DNA of 64,000 bases from Phoenix dactylifera (taxonomy: Eukaryota; Streptophyta; Magnoliopsida; Arecales; Arecaceae), in contig NC_052399.1 of assembly GCF_009389715.1 (NCBI RefSeq), positions 21,793,646 through 21,857,645 of the forward strand. The letters run 5' to 3'. How positions within the stretch are numbered: the stretch's first letter is position 1; each line of letters opens with the position of its first letter. The position numbers were made by a program, and so were the translations under genes. A model generated the notes under the pieces. That model searched no databases and had not been told where the DNA came from. It saw only the letters and a program-made list of their open reading frames with translations. Below are positions 1 to 12,398 of this stretch, piece after piece.

Positions 1-74
1 AAACTCTTGTATTACATTCTGCATTGTTGCTACTTTTTTTTCAGATTTCTAACAATAAAAAATACGTTCAGTCT

Positions 75-116
<42 letters not shown>
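75..116. repeat. (CT)n microsatellite
   Basis: About 21 CT dinucleotide repeats run without interruption. Open frames across it encode only Ser-Leu repeats and are not credible genes. Confidence 0.9.
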
Positions 117-118
<2 letters not shown>

Positions 119-1510
119 GATGAGGACCAACAATGAGGGAGAGGAAGGAGGGATGGGGCCGACAACATGGTCAAAAATAAGAAAGAGCTCAATGTTGAAT
201 GGAGAGGTAGTTAAAGAAGCCGAAGAAGAAAAAAAAGTTTGCCATGCACAAGAGCTGTCCCTCCATCAGAATCATACTGAAATGCTTTGGCCTGATTTAG
301 AGACGCAGCCGATCTATAAAGTTCTACGTTGAATTGCTAATATGATTCTCTGATTCAGTAAATGATTGTTGGACCAAGACATATATGATCATGTAGACTT
401 GCTCTCATGCCTTGTGCGGATGGCTAAGATGATTTCATAGATCGCGGCTCCACTAATCTAGCGTGGGCACCTGAATGCATGCACGAGAGAGGGTTTTCAG
501 AGTATCTGAACCCAAATACTTCATACGAAAAACAAATAAGAGTCAAAATAAAGATCTACACTTTGATACTGATCTATAATGTTTAATTTTCTTTTAAATC
601 CGGAATTAGCTTATTTTTCAGTTTTCAATCGTGCAACGTTTAGTCCAAAATTTAACGTATGGTATGAAATCTTTCTCATAAATCAGCAATCGATCGAGTT
701 TATCAATTTATTAACTTGCCACGTGGTGGACAAAAGCCCCCCAATGCAATGGCTACAAACCTAGCTTTCATATCTAAAAAGCTCGAGTTGTAGCAAATCA
801 CAGCTGAACAATGCTTTCCCGCCCATCTAGTTTTGCTCCTTGGCCATACGATTTTTTTTTTTCCGCTAAAAACATAGGTAAGAAATTCACCTTCACAAGC
901 AGCAGCAGCATTAGACGCACACAAGGTATACCAGACTAAGCGATCACAACCCTCCTCGTAAATGATAAAAGATTCTCCGCATGAAACGTAGATAGTGCAC
1001 AGGTAACATCTGAGTAGATCTTAATACATAAATCTATATTAGATATATGGAATACATCCAACTTCCAATTCCCTGGCAACCCATTCACAATAATTCGTAC
1101 AGCAGGGGAACTTGCCAGTAGCCAATTTGGGGCGGGGCACGGCAACCAGGGACCTTGAACTGCCGAGTTCAGGCACAGGATATTGCTGTTGCTGAAATTT
1201 CCCATGGGCCACCAGCAGGAGTGTGGGGAGGTTGTAATGGCTAATGATAGCTTACAGGTCTATCTCCCATGGGCCACCAGTGGATAGTTCATCATTTCAC
1301 CAAAATGAGTACAGTGGCAAAAATACAAATATTGGCATCATGTTGGAAAGGAAAAAGGGAAAAAAAAAGAAGAAAGGACAAAATTCCTAAACGTTCATCT
1401 ATATTTTTGACGAATATTATGATGCCAACTTTATGAAGCTTTCAGCAGAGCTGCCTTCATTTCATGTTACAAATGTAGTTACAAAAGAAATGCTCAAGTG
1501 GCGCATGAAC
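117..1510. other. gene-free stretch, nothing recognised
   Basis: Only short open frames without family resemblance are present. A phrase 'tcccatgggccacca' occurs twice near 1200 and 1265. The stretch lies just downstream of the tRNA-synthetase pseudogene, which reads leftwards, so it may include its old 3' flank. Confidence 0.5.
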
Positions 1511-2485
1511 CTATTTGTTTCCACCTTTGGAATAGGAATCGCGAAGGGTAACAGTTCTATTGAAAACCAGATTTCCTGGAGCCGTATCAGAATCCACAGC
1601 AAAGTAGCCTGAAAACAGAAAAGAAAGAATTGCAACACAAAGCAGAGTCCAAAAGAATGCAAATAAATAGGTAATCCTCAGTTCAGTAGAGAGAATTGCA
1701 AAAAAATAAGTTCATGCAGAATTGCGAGTTTTGCATTCAAATAGTTCAATTCAGGTCTAAAGCAAACTGGAAACAGGAAACCAGATGTTACCTAGCCTTT
1801 CGAATTGAAACAGCACTAGCAAGTGAAGGTACTGCATATGCTTCTGGTATCACATCCTCAGAGCAGGGATTCGAATCAGATAGCCAGTCTTCCAGTTCGG
1901 CAGGATTCTGATGTGCAACAGTTTTTAAGAAGAACTTATCGCACAATCATTTGGCAAAGGTCAAAAGAAACAGGCAACTGAACACAGCAATACCCACCTC
2001 TGAAATAAATAAATTCTCAAATAATTTTACTTCGACTTTGAGCGGATCGACCCCAGGAGAAGGTTAAGCAACCCAATGATCAACACCCTGCATTACTTAT
2101 CAAGAAGATTAATTGATTATCTATTATCTCTGGAGTTGCTGTCTGTTATGTGCTTTTCTGATAACCATCAAAAAGCAAATTAGAAACCTTCGGTTTTGTT
2201 TTCTTTGAAGGATCATACTCAGCTCGGATCTCAACTATAGTATCTGAATTATTCCCATGTATAACTTCTGTGCATTTTATAGGGAAGGTGTATCTGCAAT
2301 TTGGAAAGAAAATGAGGAACACTTTGTATACAAGCAGTTTTTTGAAGTATAGAAGATTGATTTTATAGTTCCATGCATCCTTGCCTGAGGAGAACAGATT
2401 TACCAGGGGCAAGCCCATAATAATCTTTTGAATCCTTGAGGCGAAAATCGGAGCGTTCGATGTATACAACATTTGTGAAAGGAAC
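1511..2485 (-). pseudogene. glutaminyl-tRNA synthetase 3' end, decayed, introns kept
   Basis: Five exon-like blocks read on the minus strand: 2385-2485, 2188-2293, 1998-2087, 1792-1907 and 1511-1608. They spell the C-terminal anticodon-binding part of plant cytosolic GlnRS. Recognisable pieces include YIERSDFRLKDSKDYYGLAP, FPIKCTEV, EYDPSKKTKPK, HWVA, NPAELEDWL and a terminal block from YFAVDSD to TVTLRDSY with a stop. Block joins are in phase, with one GC donor. It is broken: an in-frame TAA at 2064-2066 sits where the family has Gln, the fourth block has lost bases so that its FQFERLG end is out of frame, and nothing upstream of 2485 encodes the catalytic domain. Retained introns mean a segmental duplicate, not a processed copy. 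The family call is from remembered sequence. Confidence 0.8.
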
Positions 2486-2864
2486 CTATAGCAAGACCTT
2501 TAAGACATTGATTAATATCTTGTTAAACTTTGTCAGTTTATACAACAAAAATGAAAGATGAAAATATTTATCTTATCATGGTACAAGAAGTTTTCTGCAG
2601 TCAACAAAAACAGAACGTGAACTCGTATGCAGTAGGCCCTAAGCTAAAATCTCTCCCAGAAAAGGGAAAATAATGTCTCTGGCTGTTTTGTTATCTGGAA
2701 AGTTTGTTGGCTTAAAACTAAATAAGAAAAATAGTTTTCCCACATTGGAAATTGCAACTTCTCAGTCCATATGGAAAACTAATTTCCATACTCATAATTC
2801 CCTGCAGAGCAAACAACTGGAAAGTTGGTTTTCCAGAAGAAAGTAATTTCTTAAATCCATTGCG
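2486..2864. other. no gene seen
   Basis: AT-rich sequence between the synthetase pseudogene and the SINE. No further synthetase exon was found, so the duplicated segment appears to end here. Confidence 0.5.
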
Positions 2865-2890
2865 AAGAACCAAACAGACATGCCACCAAG

Positions 2891-3269
2891 ATGGTAGCCC
2901 AGTTGGAACGGGGCGTTTGCTTCCAACCAAGTGGTTCCAAGTTCGAAACGCGCGGGCGTCGATTAAATTCGGGGACCGGATGCCCCATGCCTGGACACGG
3001 GGTCTGGAAGCGCTATTGGTTGGCTGGTAGCCTGGGTGGTGCCAGGTGTGACGTACTCACACGGAGGATCGGATCGGGTAACCGAGCCGGCCCACGGGTG
3101 GGGAGGGTATGAGTAAAATAGGTCGGGGTGCCCAACACACGACTCGGTCTATCCGTATCGAACATTCTCCTGGTGGGGTGGGGGCCCAGTGGTCGGGGCT
3201 GCTACGCGGAGGTGGGCTTGTCCCTTCCTCCCCCCTTCCCCTTTTCTTTAGCACAAAAAAAAAAAAAAA
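2891..3269 (+). mobile_element. tRNA-derived SINE with poly(A) tail
   Basis: The 5' end carries a pol III A box (TGGTAGCCCAGTTGG, 2892-2906) and, about 35 bp on, a B box (GTTCGAAACGC, 2941-2951). The element ends in 15 A's (3255-3269). Imperfect direct repeats flank it: 2865-2890 and 3268-3290 both begin AAGAACCAAACAG and end CAAG, the mark of LINE-machinery insertion. The body is GC-rich, unlike its surroundings. Confidence 0.85.
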
Positions 3270-3320
3270 GAACCAAACAGGCATAACAAGACTATATTCA
3301 TTTGACATATAAAAGCTACG

Positions 3321-4110
3321 CTACAAGCAAAGAAGGGATAAGCTGTTGAATGATAGGTCAAGATATTGAAGGGATAAGCTGGTTCCTAGCAAAGAAGGGA
3401 TGCCTCCTGTCAGACTATTGTATGATAAGTTGAGATATGCAATTCGGCTGCTACCTAGCATGAGTGGAATTTCACCAGTGAGGTTATTGTTTGATAGATC
3501 AAGATCATACAAAGAAGAGCTATTTCCTAGCAATTGTGGGATTACTCAAGCAAGGTTGTTATCTGATAGGTAATGAACACAGAGGGTTGAGCTATTGGCC
3601 AGGAATGGTGGAAATAATGAGAGAAAAATATGAATGAAGAAAGCTATTCATCAATATAAAAAATGAAATATTTACATATAGTGAGAAGATCATGGACTCA
3701 AGTTACCTTCTAAAAAATAATTTTTTGGAAGCCTTCTCCTCTCCTGCACTCCCGTACAAACTCTTTATAAGAAAGCCACTGGGAAGAAAAAAATAAAACT
3801 TAAAAACTAAAATTACATACCATCCCATGACATAAATAAGAACAAAATATTTAGTTGCAGCTTTTAACTCCAAAAAATCGGTGCAGTTGGTTCCTCAGCT
3901 TCTAGTAGATTTCAGGAGACATCAAGCCCATAAAGGCTCTGCAATTTTCCCAGGCTCGGAGGGATCGTGCCCGTGAAGTTGTTAAGATGAGGTCCCTCGA
4001 ACTGATTGTTTGAAACGTTGATTCTTTGGAGGAAGATGAGGTTGGCAAGGTAGGGTGATACGAGACCAACCAGGCTGAGAGAGTCGAGTTCGAGATACAC
4101 AATCTCTTGG
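3321..4110 (-). pseudogene. LRR receptor-like gene fragment
   Basis: Two separated open pieces read leftwards. The first, 3912-4100, encodes leucine-rich repeats with LANLIFLQRINVSNNQFEG and GTIPPSLGKLQSLYGLDVS. The second, 3321-3533, has LYDLDLSNNNLTGEIP and YLNLSYNSLTGGIPSLLG. The spacing fits the plant extracellular 24-residue LRR consensus (LxxLxLxxNxLxGxIP), as in LRR-XII receptor kinases. Part of one repeat is missing after FEGP, stops separate the pieces, and no transmembrane or kinase region follows. It is a dead fragment. The subfamily is a guess. Confidence 0.7.
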
Positions 4111-4512
4111 CACAGAGATATGGTATTTTAAAAAACAATTTTGCATAACATTCTGCATTCATGCATAACTATTTCTTTAATCAACACAGAGAGACATGGT
4201 GTTTTAAAATCTTAAAACTAAAACAATCTCTTATTAGAACATAATCTAAATTACAATTTCTATTAAGCAATCGCATCAAGTGAAAGTATTCTTGGTTACC
4301 ATACTCATGCAGTCAATTTTTTTACATTTTGGATCATAGTAACTGGCTAAAAATGAATTTTGTATGTAAATACAAGTTCAAGTTGATAGTTGTATGACAA
4401 TATGACAAGCATTACAAGGTTTATGGAACAACCATGGATGTCCGGTTAATACACAAAAGTGCTCAGGTGGATGGTATTGGTACAATAAAACACGAGTTCG
4501 TGACTTCGTGTT

Positions 4513-7500
4513 TTACTTGGAGGATGTACTTCCATGCTTGCTGTGCGAGTCCAACAAAATATGGTACATTGAGTCTTGATAAGAGAGCTGGAAAAGCTGA
4601 AGAACGATGTACGCACACGTAGCAATGCTAAAAAAGAAAAGGAGAATCTTAGTACCAATACCAGTATATAAAGCCCAATAGATAGAGACAAGCACACACA
4701 TGGATATACAACAAGCTTAACCAATTGGGTCAACATTCATCCAATGTTTAAATCTCAGGCGAGATCACGTTTTGTGTCTGTGTTAAGTATGGCAATGAGA
4801 GAGATAAAAAATATTGGTCCCAAAAATCTCAGGGAAAATAAATCAATAAAATCTATTATATAGCCGAGATGATAAGAAGATATAAAGTGAGATATTTTGC
4901 CATGAAAGCAAAAATCGCAACTGAGATGACAATATTATTGATAGGTATTTTTCTTCATATCAGCTGATTAGGCAAAGTATCTTTTATTTTTTAAATAGTT
5001 CCAAAACTCCTTATTGAAATCTTGGCCAATATAACCAAGATAATCCAGCACCCGACTAAGATGAAAAAATGGCTCATGCAGTTATTTATATTATAATTTT
5101 TTTTCTAAACATGAGCACATGACAAGACAATTCAAAATTAATACATTAACAACCATTTGCACTAAAAAAAAGGGTCTGTGAAAAATAATATATATATAAA
5201 TAGGTTAAAAATATGATATCTGTGTCCTACTCTAATCTTTAAAATTGAAAAAAACAATCAATAATAATTATTTTTTTTTAAAAAAATGATGGATAACCAC
5301 GGGAAGGGCTCATCAAAATTTCTTTAAGATCATGAAATAGATTCAGGTCATGAACAAGATACAGAGGTGGGCATAAGAAAATGCCCATGAAAAACAAAAA
5401 TAGGTAAGATTACATATATTAAAAAGTAAATGATATAAAATTTTAAAAATTAAAAAATGATGTGATTATGTGAATGACCAAATGAGGGAATCTCTGGAGC
5501 ATAGTCATGGAAATCTCCTATGGAACCATAGGCATTTCACAATAATACACAAATAATTGTTCTTCTATATACTAAAATTTAATTCTATTCTTCCTTGGTT
5601 CTCAATTTAGAAGCCACCAATATGTCAACCTTGCCATAGTATATCATTAATTTCCTCAAGATTGTGAACCGACTTATTTATTGACAAATGGTTCCATTTA
5701 AATTTCATTCAACTGTTGTTGACTCGAAAAATGATTCCACAGCAAGTGATTGCAATTAATAATGATTACTGGAAGTCTATCTGCAAAATGATATAATTTG
5801 CTTACTGACAATATGTATATTGTTAACTACAATTATATAAATGAGTAATATATATTTTTTTCTTTATTAACTATATGCATGCATCTGTATTGATGCTTAA
5901 TTAAATGAAAAATGAAATTTTTCCCTAACATTTCAAGGTACCAACTAATAATTTTCAGTTATGGCACACATTAATAAAAATTATTTAAATTAATTTAATA
6001 ATTATAATAAAATAAAGTATTTGAAGTGTTTGTATAAATTAGATAATATTATGCATACGTATCTCAACGGTTAGCATATTATCTTCATTCAGCATTGAAT
6101 TTCACAAAGATAGTCAATCTCAATTTAACTATATAATTTAATGCATATTTAATATTTTGCAAAACTTAATGTTCTTACAATTATCAATGTTACATTATAT
6201 GTTCATTGTTAATAATTTAATTTTAGTTTTAAGTCTGAACCAATTATTCTTTAATACCTTTTAATCTATTATATTAATGATTAAATATCATTACGTATAC
6301 TAAGTGATATGTAAGGGATAATTATCCCTAGTTTCTATTATTTGGCATTTTCTAAATAATAATCTCTATACTTTATATTAAATATTAATCACAAAAATAA
6401 TTTACAAGTCAAATTCCGATCTCAGCTGATATTATGATATCTTGGCCGAGATATACCAAGATATCTCGGTCATTAAAAAAGAATTATTTTAGCGTTATTG
6501 CCCCAATCAAGATGACCTAGATCGGTCTTCCAAAATTTTGCACTCCTCCATAAAGTCAAGAAATATCAGATGAAACCTTATGAACATTCTGGTAGTTTCT
6601 CTAATGCTCCCTATTAGGAAGAATGCCATTAACAGCATTATCCACAAAAAAATGGCAAGGATAAATGACTAATAAGCAACTCTCATATGTTTGGTTCTGT
6701 TACTTTTAAATCAGTACCCTTCGCATTGCAAGAAAAAGCTAGAATATAATTTACACTTGTAATATTAAATAATTGGTCAAACTATCACATATGACATGAT
6801 TGTCTAATATGAAATGCTTTCTCAAACCTTACAAATAATTTTATTCATTTCATCCAAGCTTTGATGGCCATTTTACCAGTATTTAGACACAACCTTAACT
6901 AGTTAAGGCATATGATAGTTTTAAAGGAGATAGGGATCTTAGCATACGTGGTGATGGCAAAAACTTATCTGTGGAGTGTTTGACATGAAAAAATAGGGTG
7001 GCAATGCAAGGGGAACAAAAACTTAGCAAGGCTGGAGATCTTAAAGGGCATGGAGGAAGATGATCTTATTCGGTTTTCCCTTAGTGCTAGCATAGGTCGT
7101 AGAATTTGTTAGACATCCTTGATAAATCAACCATGCCTGGATACAATACCTGACCCTTCAATTTGCTTTTCGTTTACTTCTAACAGTACCCCCATAATCA
7201 AACAAGAGACGACATTTATTATATACTAACAGAAAAAATCAGTCCTCTGTGGTTTTTTTTTTCATTATGGATAAAAAATGATGTCTATATTATTAAATAA
7301 CCTCCATTATTGATTGCAATTTTATAAGGTGATGAAGGCTTGGATATCAACAGATAACAGCTTTGTTTGCTCAGAAGATGCAGTTGATGTTAATTACAGT
7401 AAAGTAATAGCCTATGTTGGGACGATAAAATGCATTATCAAGCTTGCATTAAGAGAAGTACCTGCCAAAACATATTAACAAACCAATCCAAATTAATGCA

Positions 7501-10500
7501 CTTATCCATGTTGATTCCTTGTAAGCAATCCACACCTGTACGGCAAAGGCTCATACATGAGCAAGTGTTCTTTCCCATTCTGACTAGAATAAAATTCATA
7601 GAAATCTACATGGTGAATATGCAAATCAACATAATCAAAGAAATATATACATGCATATATATCTAGCAGTTTTAATACTCAAAGCTTGTATCTAATAAAA
7701 TTATACCTTGGTGCCAAGTGCATACTGAATCAGCCATTTTTTCTAAACATTTTTTTTCTGAAACAGTCTTGAAAAAAGACTCTTGAAGCATTAGGTTCTA
7801 AGTAACAAAAAACTTCAAAGCATATAACATGCAGATCTTAGGCTTTTCTTTAATATCAGTGGGAAGCAAACAAAGTGTGAATGTATATTATTTATGCAAA
7901 TATAGAAGCAAGAATTAGTAATAGCAATTCTAATTTCTGAAGGAAATGTGGTCTGAACCTAATAGCTTAAAAATAAACAAAGAATCATGCCGTAGCTACT
8001 TATCCTAGAAATGATGAACCGTAGCTCTCATAAGATTTGAAATGTGAAAGCATCTAAGAATCATTCATGTAACCATCTTGAAGGACCTTCTATTTCTAGA
8101 ATACAAGATAAGCCACTAAGGTGAACAGGCCTGACCTTTAGATTTTAGAAGTCATCCCTACAACTTGCTCCATTGAAAAGGAAAATAACTGTTTAGAGGA
8201 AGTTTACAGCTTGTACGTTCTTCACCAAATCAACCTTCTAGAGACTGGAGAATGTTCCTTGATTGAGATCCTCCTCATGAAGCCAAGTAAAATTCTTAAA
8301 CTTTTGCTTTAAAGCTATATTATATTGGAGTTCTGTCAAGATCTGTAATAAATGCTTTGAAGAAGAAAATCTTATGCCAAATGAAGGATATGGTCGATAG
8401 TTTAAGTTTGCGAGAATATGGATCGAGGTATTGGTGAAATGTGTTAGGTGGTCTTCGTTCAAATTCTGAAAAAAGGTTACTGATATATGCATTTCACCAA
8501 CTGTAATCTATTAGCAGTTCAGCTTGACAAACCATTATTATCAGTTTTTTGTAAGGTTAAGAAGATAACGGGTGACTGACAGGGGTCAGCACAACTAGGC
8601 ATGCATTGTTAATTTGGAATTACATAGTTAGGTCAGCAAAGGAGGTTGCATAAAAGGTGAAGATTGGATATTATGGTTGAACTCTGCATAAGGCTATGGG
8701 ATTCTTTTGTCAGTTTGAGAAGGACCAATATCAAGTAAACAGCAGCATGACAAGTGGACATATCTACAGGAAACTTGGTCAAGCTTAATATCATTCCAGC
8801 CAAAGCAGGAGCTTTCATGCACAACCCCAATGAGGTTAGTTAATAATTATGATCTGTAAAAGAATAGGTGGATGAACCATCTTTCTACATTCTCAGATAT
8901 TAGGACAGAGATCCCTGCATTCTTCAAACTGGGATGCATCCTGCTATCTAAATGAATGAATTCTACAAATCACATTAAACAGCTTTTGAAATAGTCAACA
9001 ATTTTCAAGAAGAAAAATGACAACTACTTTGCTAGTGTACCAGGAATGGCCCACAAGTTTCGCATTCTCCCAATTATTTATGCAAAATCTTTGCCTGTCT
9101 ATTTTCTATGAAGAACTTTAAGTTCAAAAGACGTGCATCATAATTTCTGAAACTATCTTTTGAAGTGCTGAAGTTACAAGTCGTAACCACTTGCCATTCA
9201 GGTTTCTAATTAAAAATAAAATTGTTTAATATAGAACAAAGGATAAAAGTAATATATAGTCATGACTTACTGATATAGCAACAACATTTATATAAAAGTC
9301 AATCAAGGTTGCAGCCATCCACCTGCAAAATTATTAAGCAATAATTTAGATTAGGTTCAATCGTTCAGATGACATACCTCCATATATAACAATAAAGAAA
9401 TAGAGCAATGGGTGGTAGGCCATTATATTGGACAAGTCCCACAGAAAGTTGATGCATCATACCGCATTCATCAGCATGACATCAGATGGATTCACAAAAA
9501 AAATTTAAATGTCATTCATAGCCTCAGCTAATGTCATGCTTATGAACATGGTATGACACCAGCTGTCCCAGAAAGTGGTCAACCAAGCATTGTCCAATAC
9601 TCACAGAGAGAGTTCAAGGAGAAGCATGTACTTTCAGAACCACAAGAATGACAATAAACAAAAGGACTATAAAAACACCACTCAAATGATAACACCTACA
9701 AAATATATAGGTTATGTATGTTATGACATAAAAATCCGCAACAACAGGTTCTGCTTAAGAACTAGCAAGGCATGGAATCAAAAATCATAGCATATTGAGA
9801 GCAATCTCAGCCACATAATTTTTGTTCATGCAAGGACATAAATCATAAGGGTGCCATGTCAGAAATAATTTTAAAAGTCCAGGGACATATTGATGATTAC
9901 AATTAGAATATGATGACTTAATCAGCTTTCAAAATTTGAAACCAACAATGCTTTGAAAGTTAAAGATAGATGTAATATGCTACCAAAAATAAGATAGCAA
10001 GAACAAATCAATTTTTTTGTGTTTTGGCCCCCAGTTTCGGCTCTCAGTCAAGTTTCAACCGACGCTGATAGGTTTCGGTCCAGATTCGGTGCTTTCGACC
10101 AATTTCACCCCAAAACTGACCAAAACTAGCTATAGATGCTTCTTTTAAGTATTATTTTGGTGATTACAACAATATTGAGCTCATTTCTTTATTACTTGAG
10201 TATACAGGCTATATAATATTGTTTCTTAATAATTTTCCTTCTTTTTTTATTCAAGAGATGACACAAATAATGGGCATAATCTTGATTGGCCAAGATATCC
10301 AAAAGAATGACCTTATTACAGCATATTGCAAAGATTTTAACAACAAATACGAGACATTTCAAAGATATAACATCTTTTTTTTATATAAAAAACAAGGAAC
10401 ATTCTTTAACTACCTGCAAATGATTAAAGCCACTTATTAACTTCAAAAACATAAGAATCCAATGTAACTGCGAGTTCTATTAGAAAATGAGAAAAGATTT

Positions 10501-12352
10501 GAATGCATTTAGCACGAAAAGGCTTTATAATTGGTAAATTTAAAGAACTTTTGAGCATCTGAAGTTCAAGAAGGAAATTCTATACATATTATACATATAA
10601 TATGTTCACTGCAAAAACTAGCATACATAGTTACACTCCTAAGCAATACTAGTGTCAGCCTGAGATTGTCAAAACTACATAAATAAAGAATATATGACGC
10701 ACAAAATGTTTTGAAATGTTATCTACTAACTTTTCTTGGCTTCTTTTACTTCTACTTTTTTTATTAAAAAAATAGAACTTCTTTGAGGCCAAAACTCTGA
10801 AACTTGGAGCAAAACCCCAAAAATCACTTAAACTACTGAAACCGAAACTCCATAAACTCAGCTGAAACCGAAACTAAACCGAGTTTTTAAACCTTAGAAC
10901 AAACATCGCTTCTTTGAGCTCAACATTCTATAAAGTAAAAACTAAACAGAAAGAAGCTTTTTTCTTAATCATTTATATAATTAATTTCTTAAGACTGACG
11001 TTCTCATCATTTTCATATTTTTTGATATCAAGTTTTGTATTAGGTACTTGGCATGGTGTTAGTTGTGTGCAATGCTCTATGTTATATTATATGTATTATG
11101 TATGTATTATTTGAAGTAGAAACAAATTTAGGCCATCAACGAAATGCAATGCTAACCTTAGAAAAGAAAAAGAAATAAAGAAAGGGCAGCAAGTAATAGC
11201 TTACGGTGTCAACAACTCCTTCCGAAAAGGAAAGCCATCAATAATGATAGTATATACGACAGTTGCCAATACAAGCACGCCCAAGATGCTGAAAAGAATT
11301 CTTCCAAACATGACAAAGGAGAACTTTAACTTATGTTCATCATCATTCCTGAAGAAAATTAACAGTGCTCATATTAAAATATGACAGATGGGACAAAATA
11401 ACAGAATCAGACTGCTGATAAAAAGTTTTGTCCTATCCTTAAACGAACATTTTTTTCTGAATTATTGATGTGCAATTGATAAAGAAATGAGAAATCCATA
11501 TATTATACAACATGGGAACTTTGCATCATCATTATTTAAGTAATTTTCTATATTAAATATCTCTGATTTACACACTGAAACGTCAATAAAATAAATATGC
11601 TCTGCATCATGTGTAGAATACAGTTCCAAGATTTTTTTCTCTTTCTCAAGGATTATATTGCAAGGGTTATGCCTAGGGGTGCAAATGGGTCGGGTCGGGT
11701 CGGGTCCTGAGTGACCCCGATCCGATCCGATTTTTTGTTCGGGTCCTAATTTTGGACCCAGATCCGACCCGGTTGAAGATCGGGTCGGGTCCGGATCGGG
11801 TTCGGGTCCGGATCGGGTCCAATTTTTTTGTCCTTTTGGGAAAGAATTTGGGCAGATCTAATTTGGTCATATCATAATTATGAGGTGCTGGGTGACCCAT
11901 GACTTGAAAGACTTGCAATTGACCTCCACTCAGAACAGAGGACCCATGACGTACTAACTAAGCCGGTCTGCAAGCCAAATTTCATATCACACTATTTTTT
12001 TATCTGTATGACTGATTGGACGGAACTTGGTGTCTCCCAGCTCCCCTCTCACGACTCACGAGGGCAAAAAAAATCCCAGACCTTCTTCCAAAATCCAATT
12101 CCATTGCAGAAAACTGGCACATGACCCATATTCAGTTCAGCGTTCCCTCACTTTCTCCCTTCAAAAGTTAAAAGAAACAAAAACCAAAAAACAGAAGGAA
12201 AAAAAAAACAGCTACCGAGACACCAGAGGTATCAACAGTGTAATAGATCAAGAGAGAATCCTGACAGGCCGAGGTTCCTTTGGATTCTGTGAACCTATGC
12301 CTATTGCTATCCTTCCAGGCTTCAACCCGACTCCCCTTAGGCTTTTCCACTT

Positions 12353-12398
<46 letters not shown>

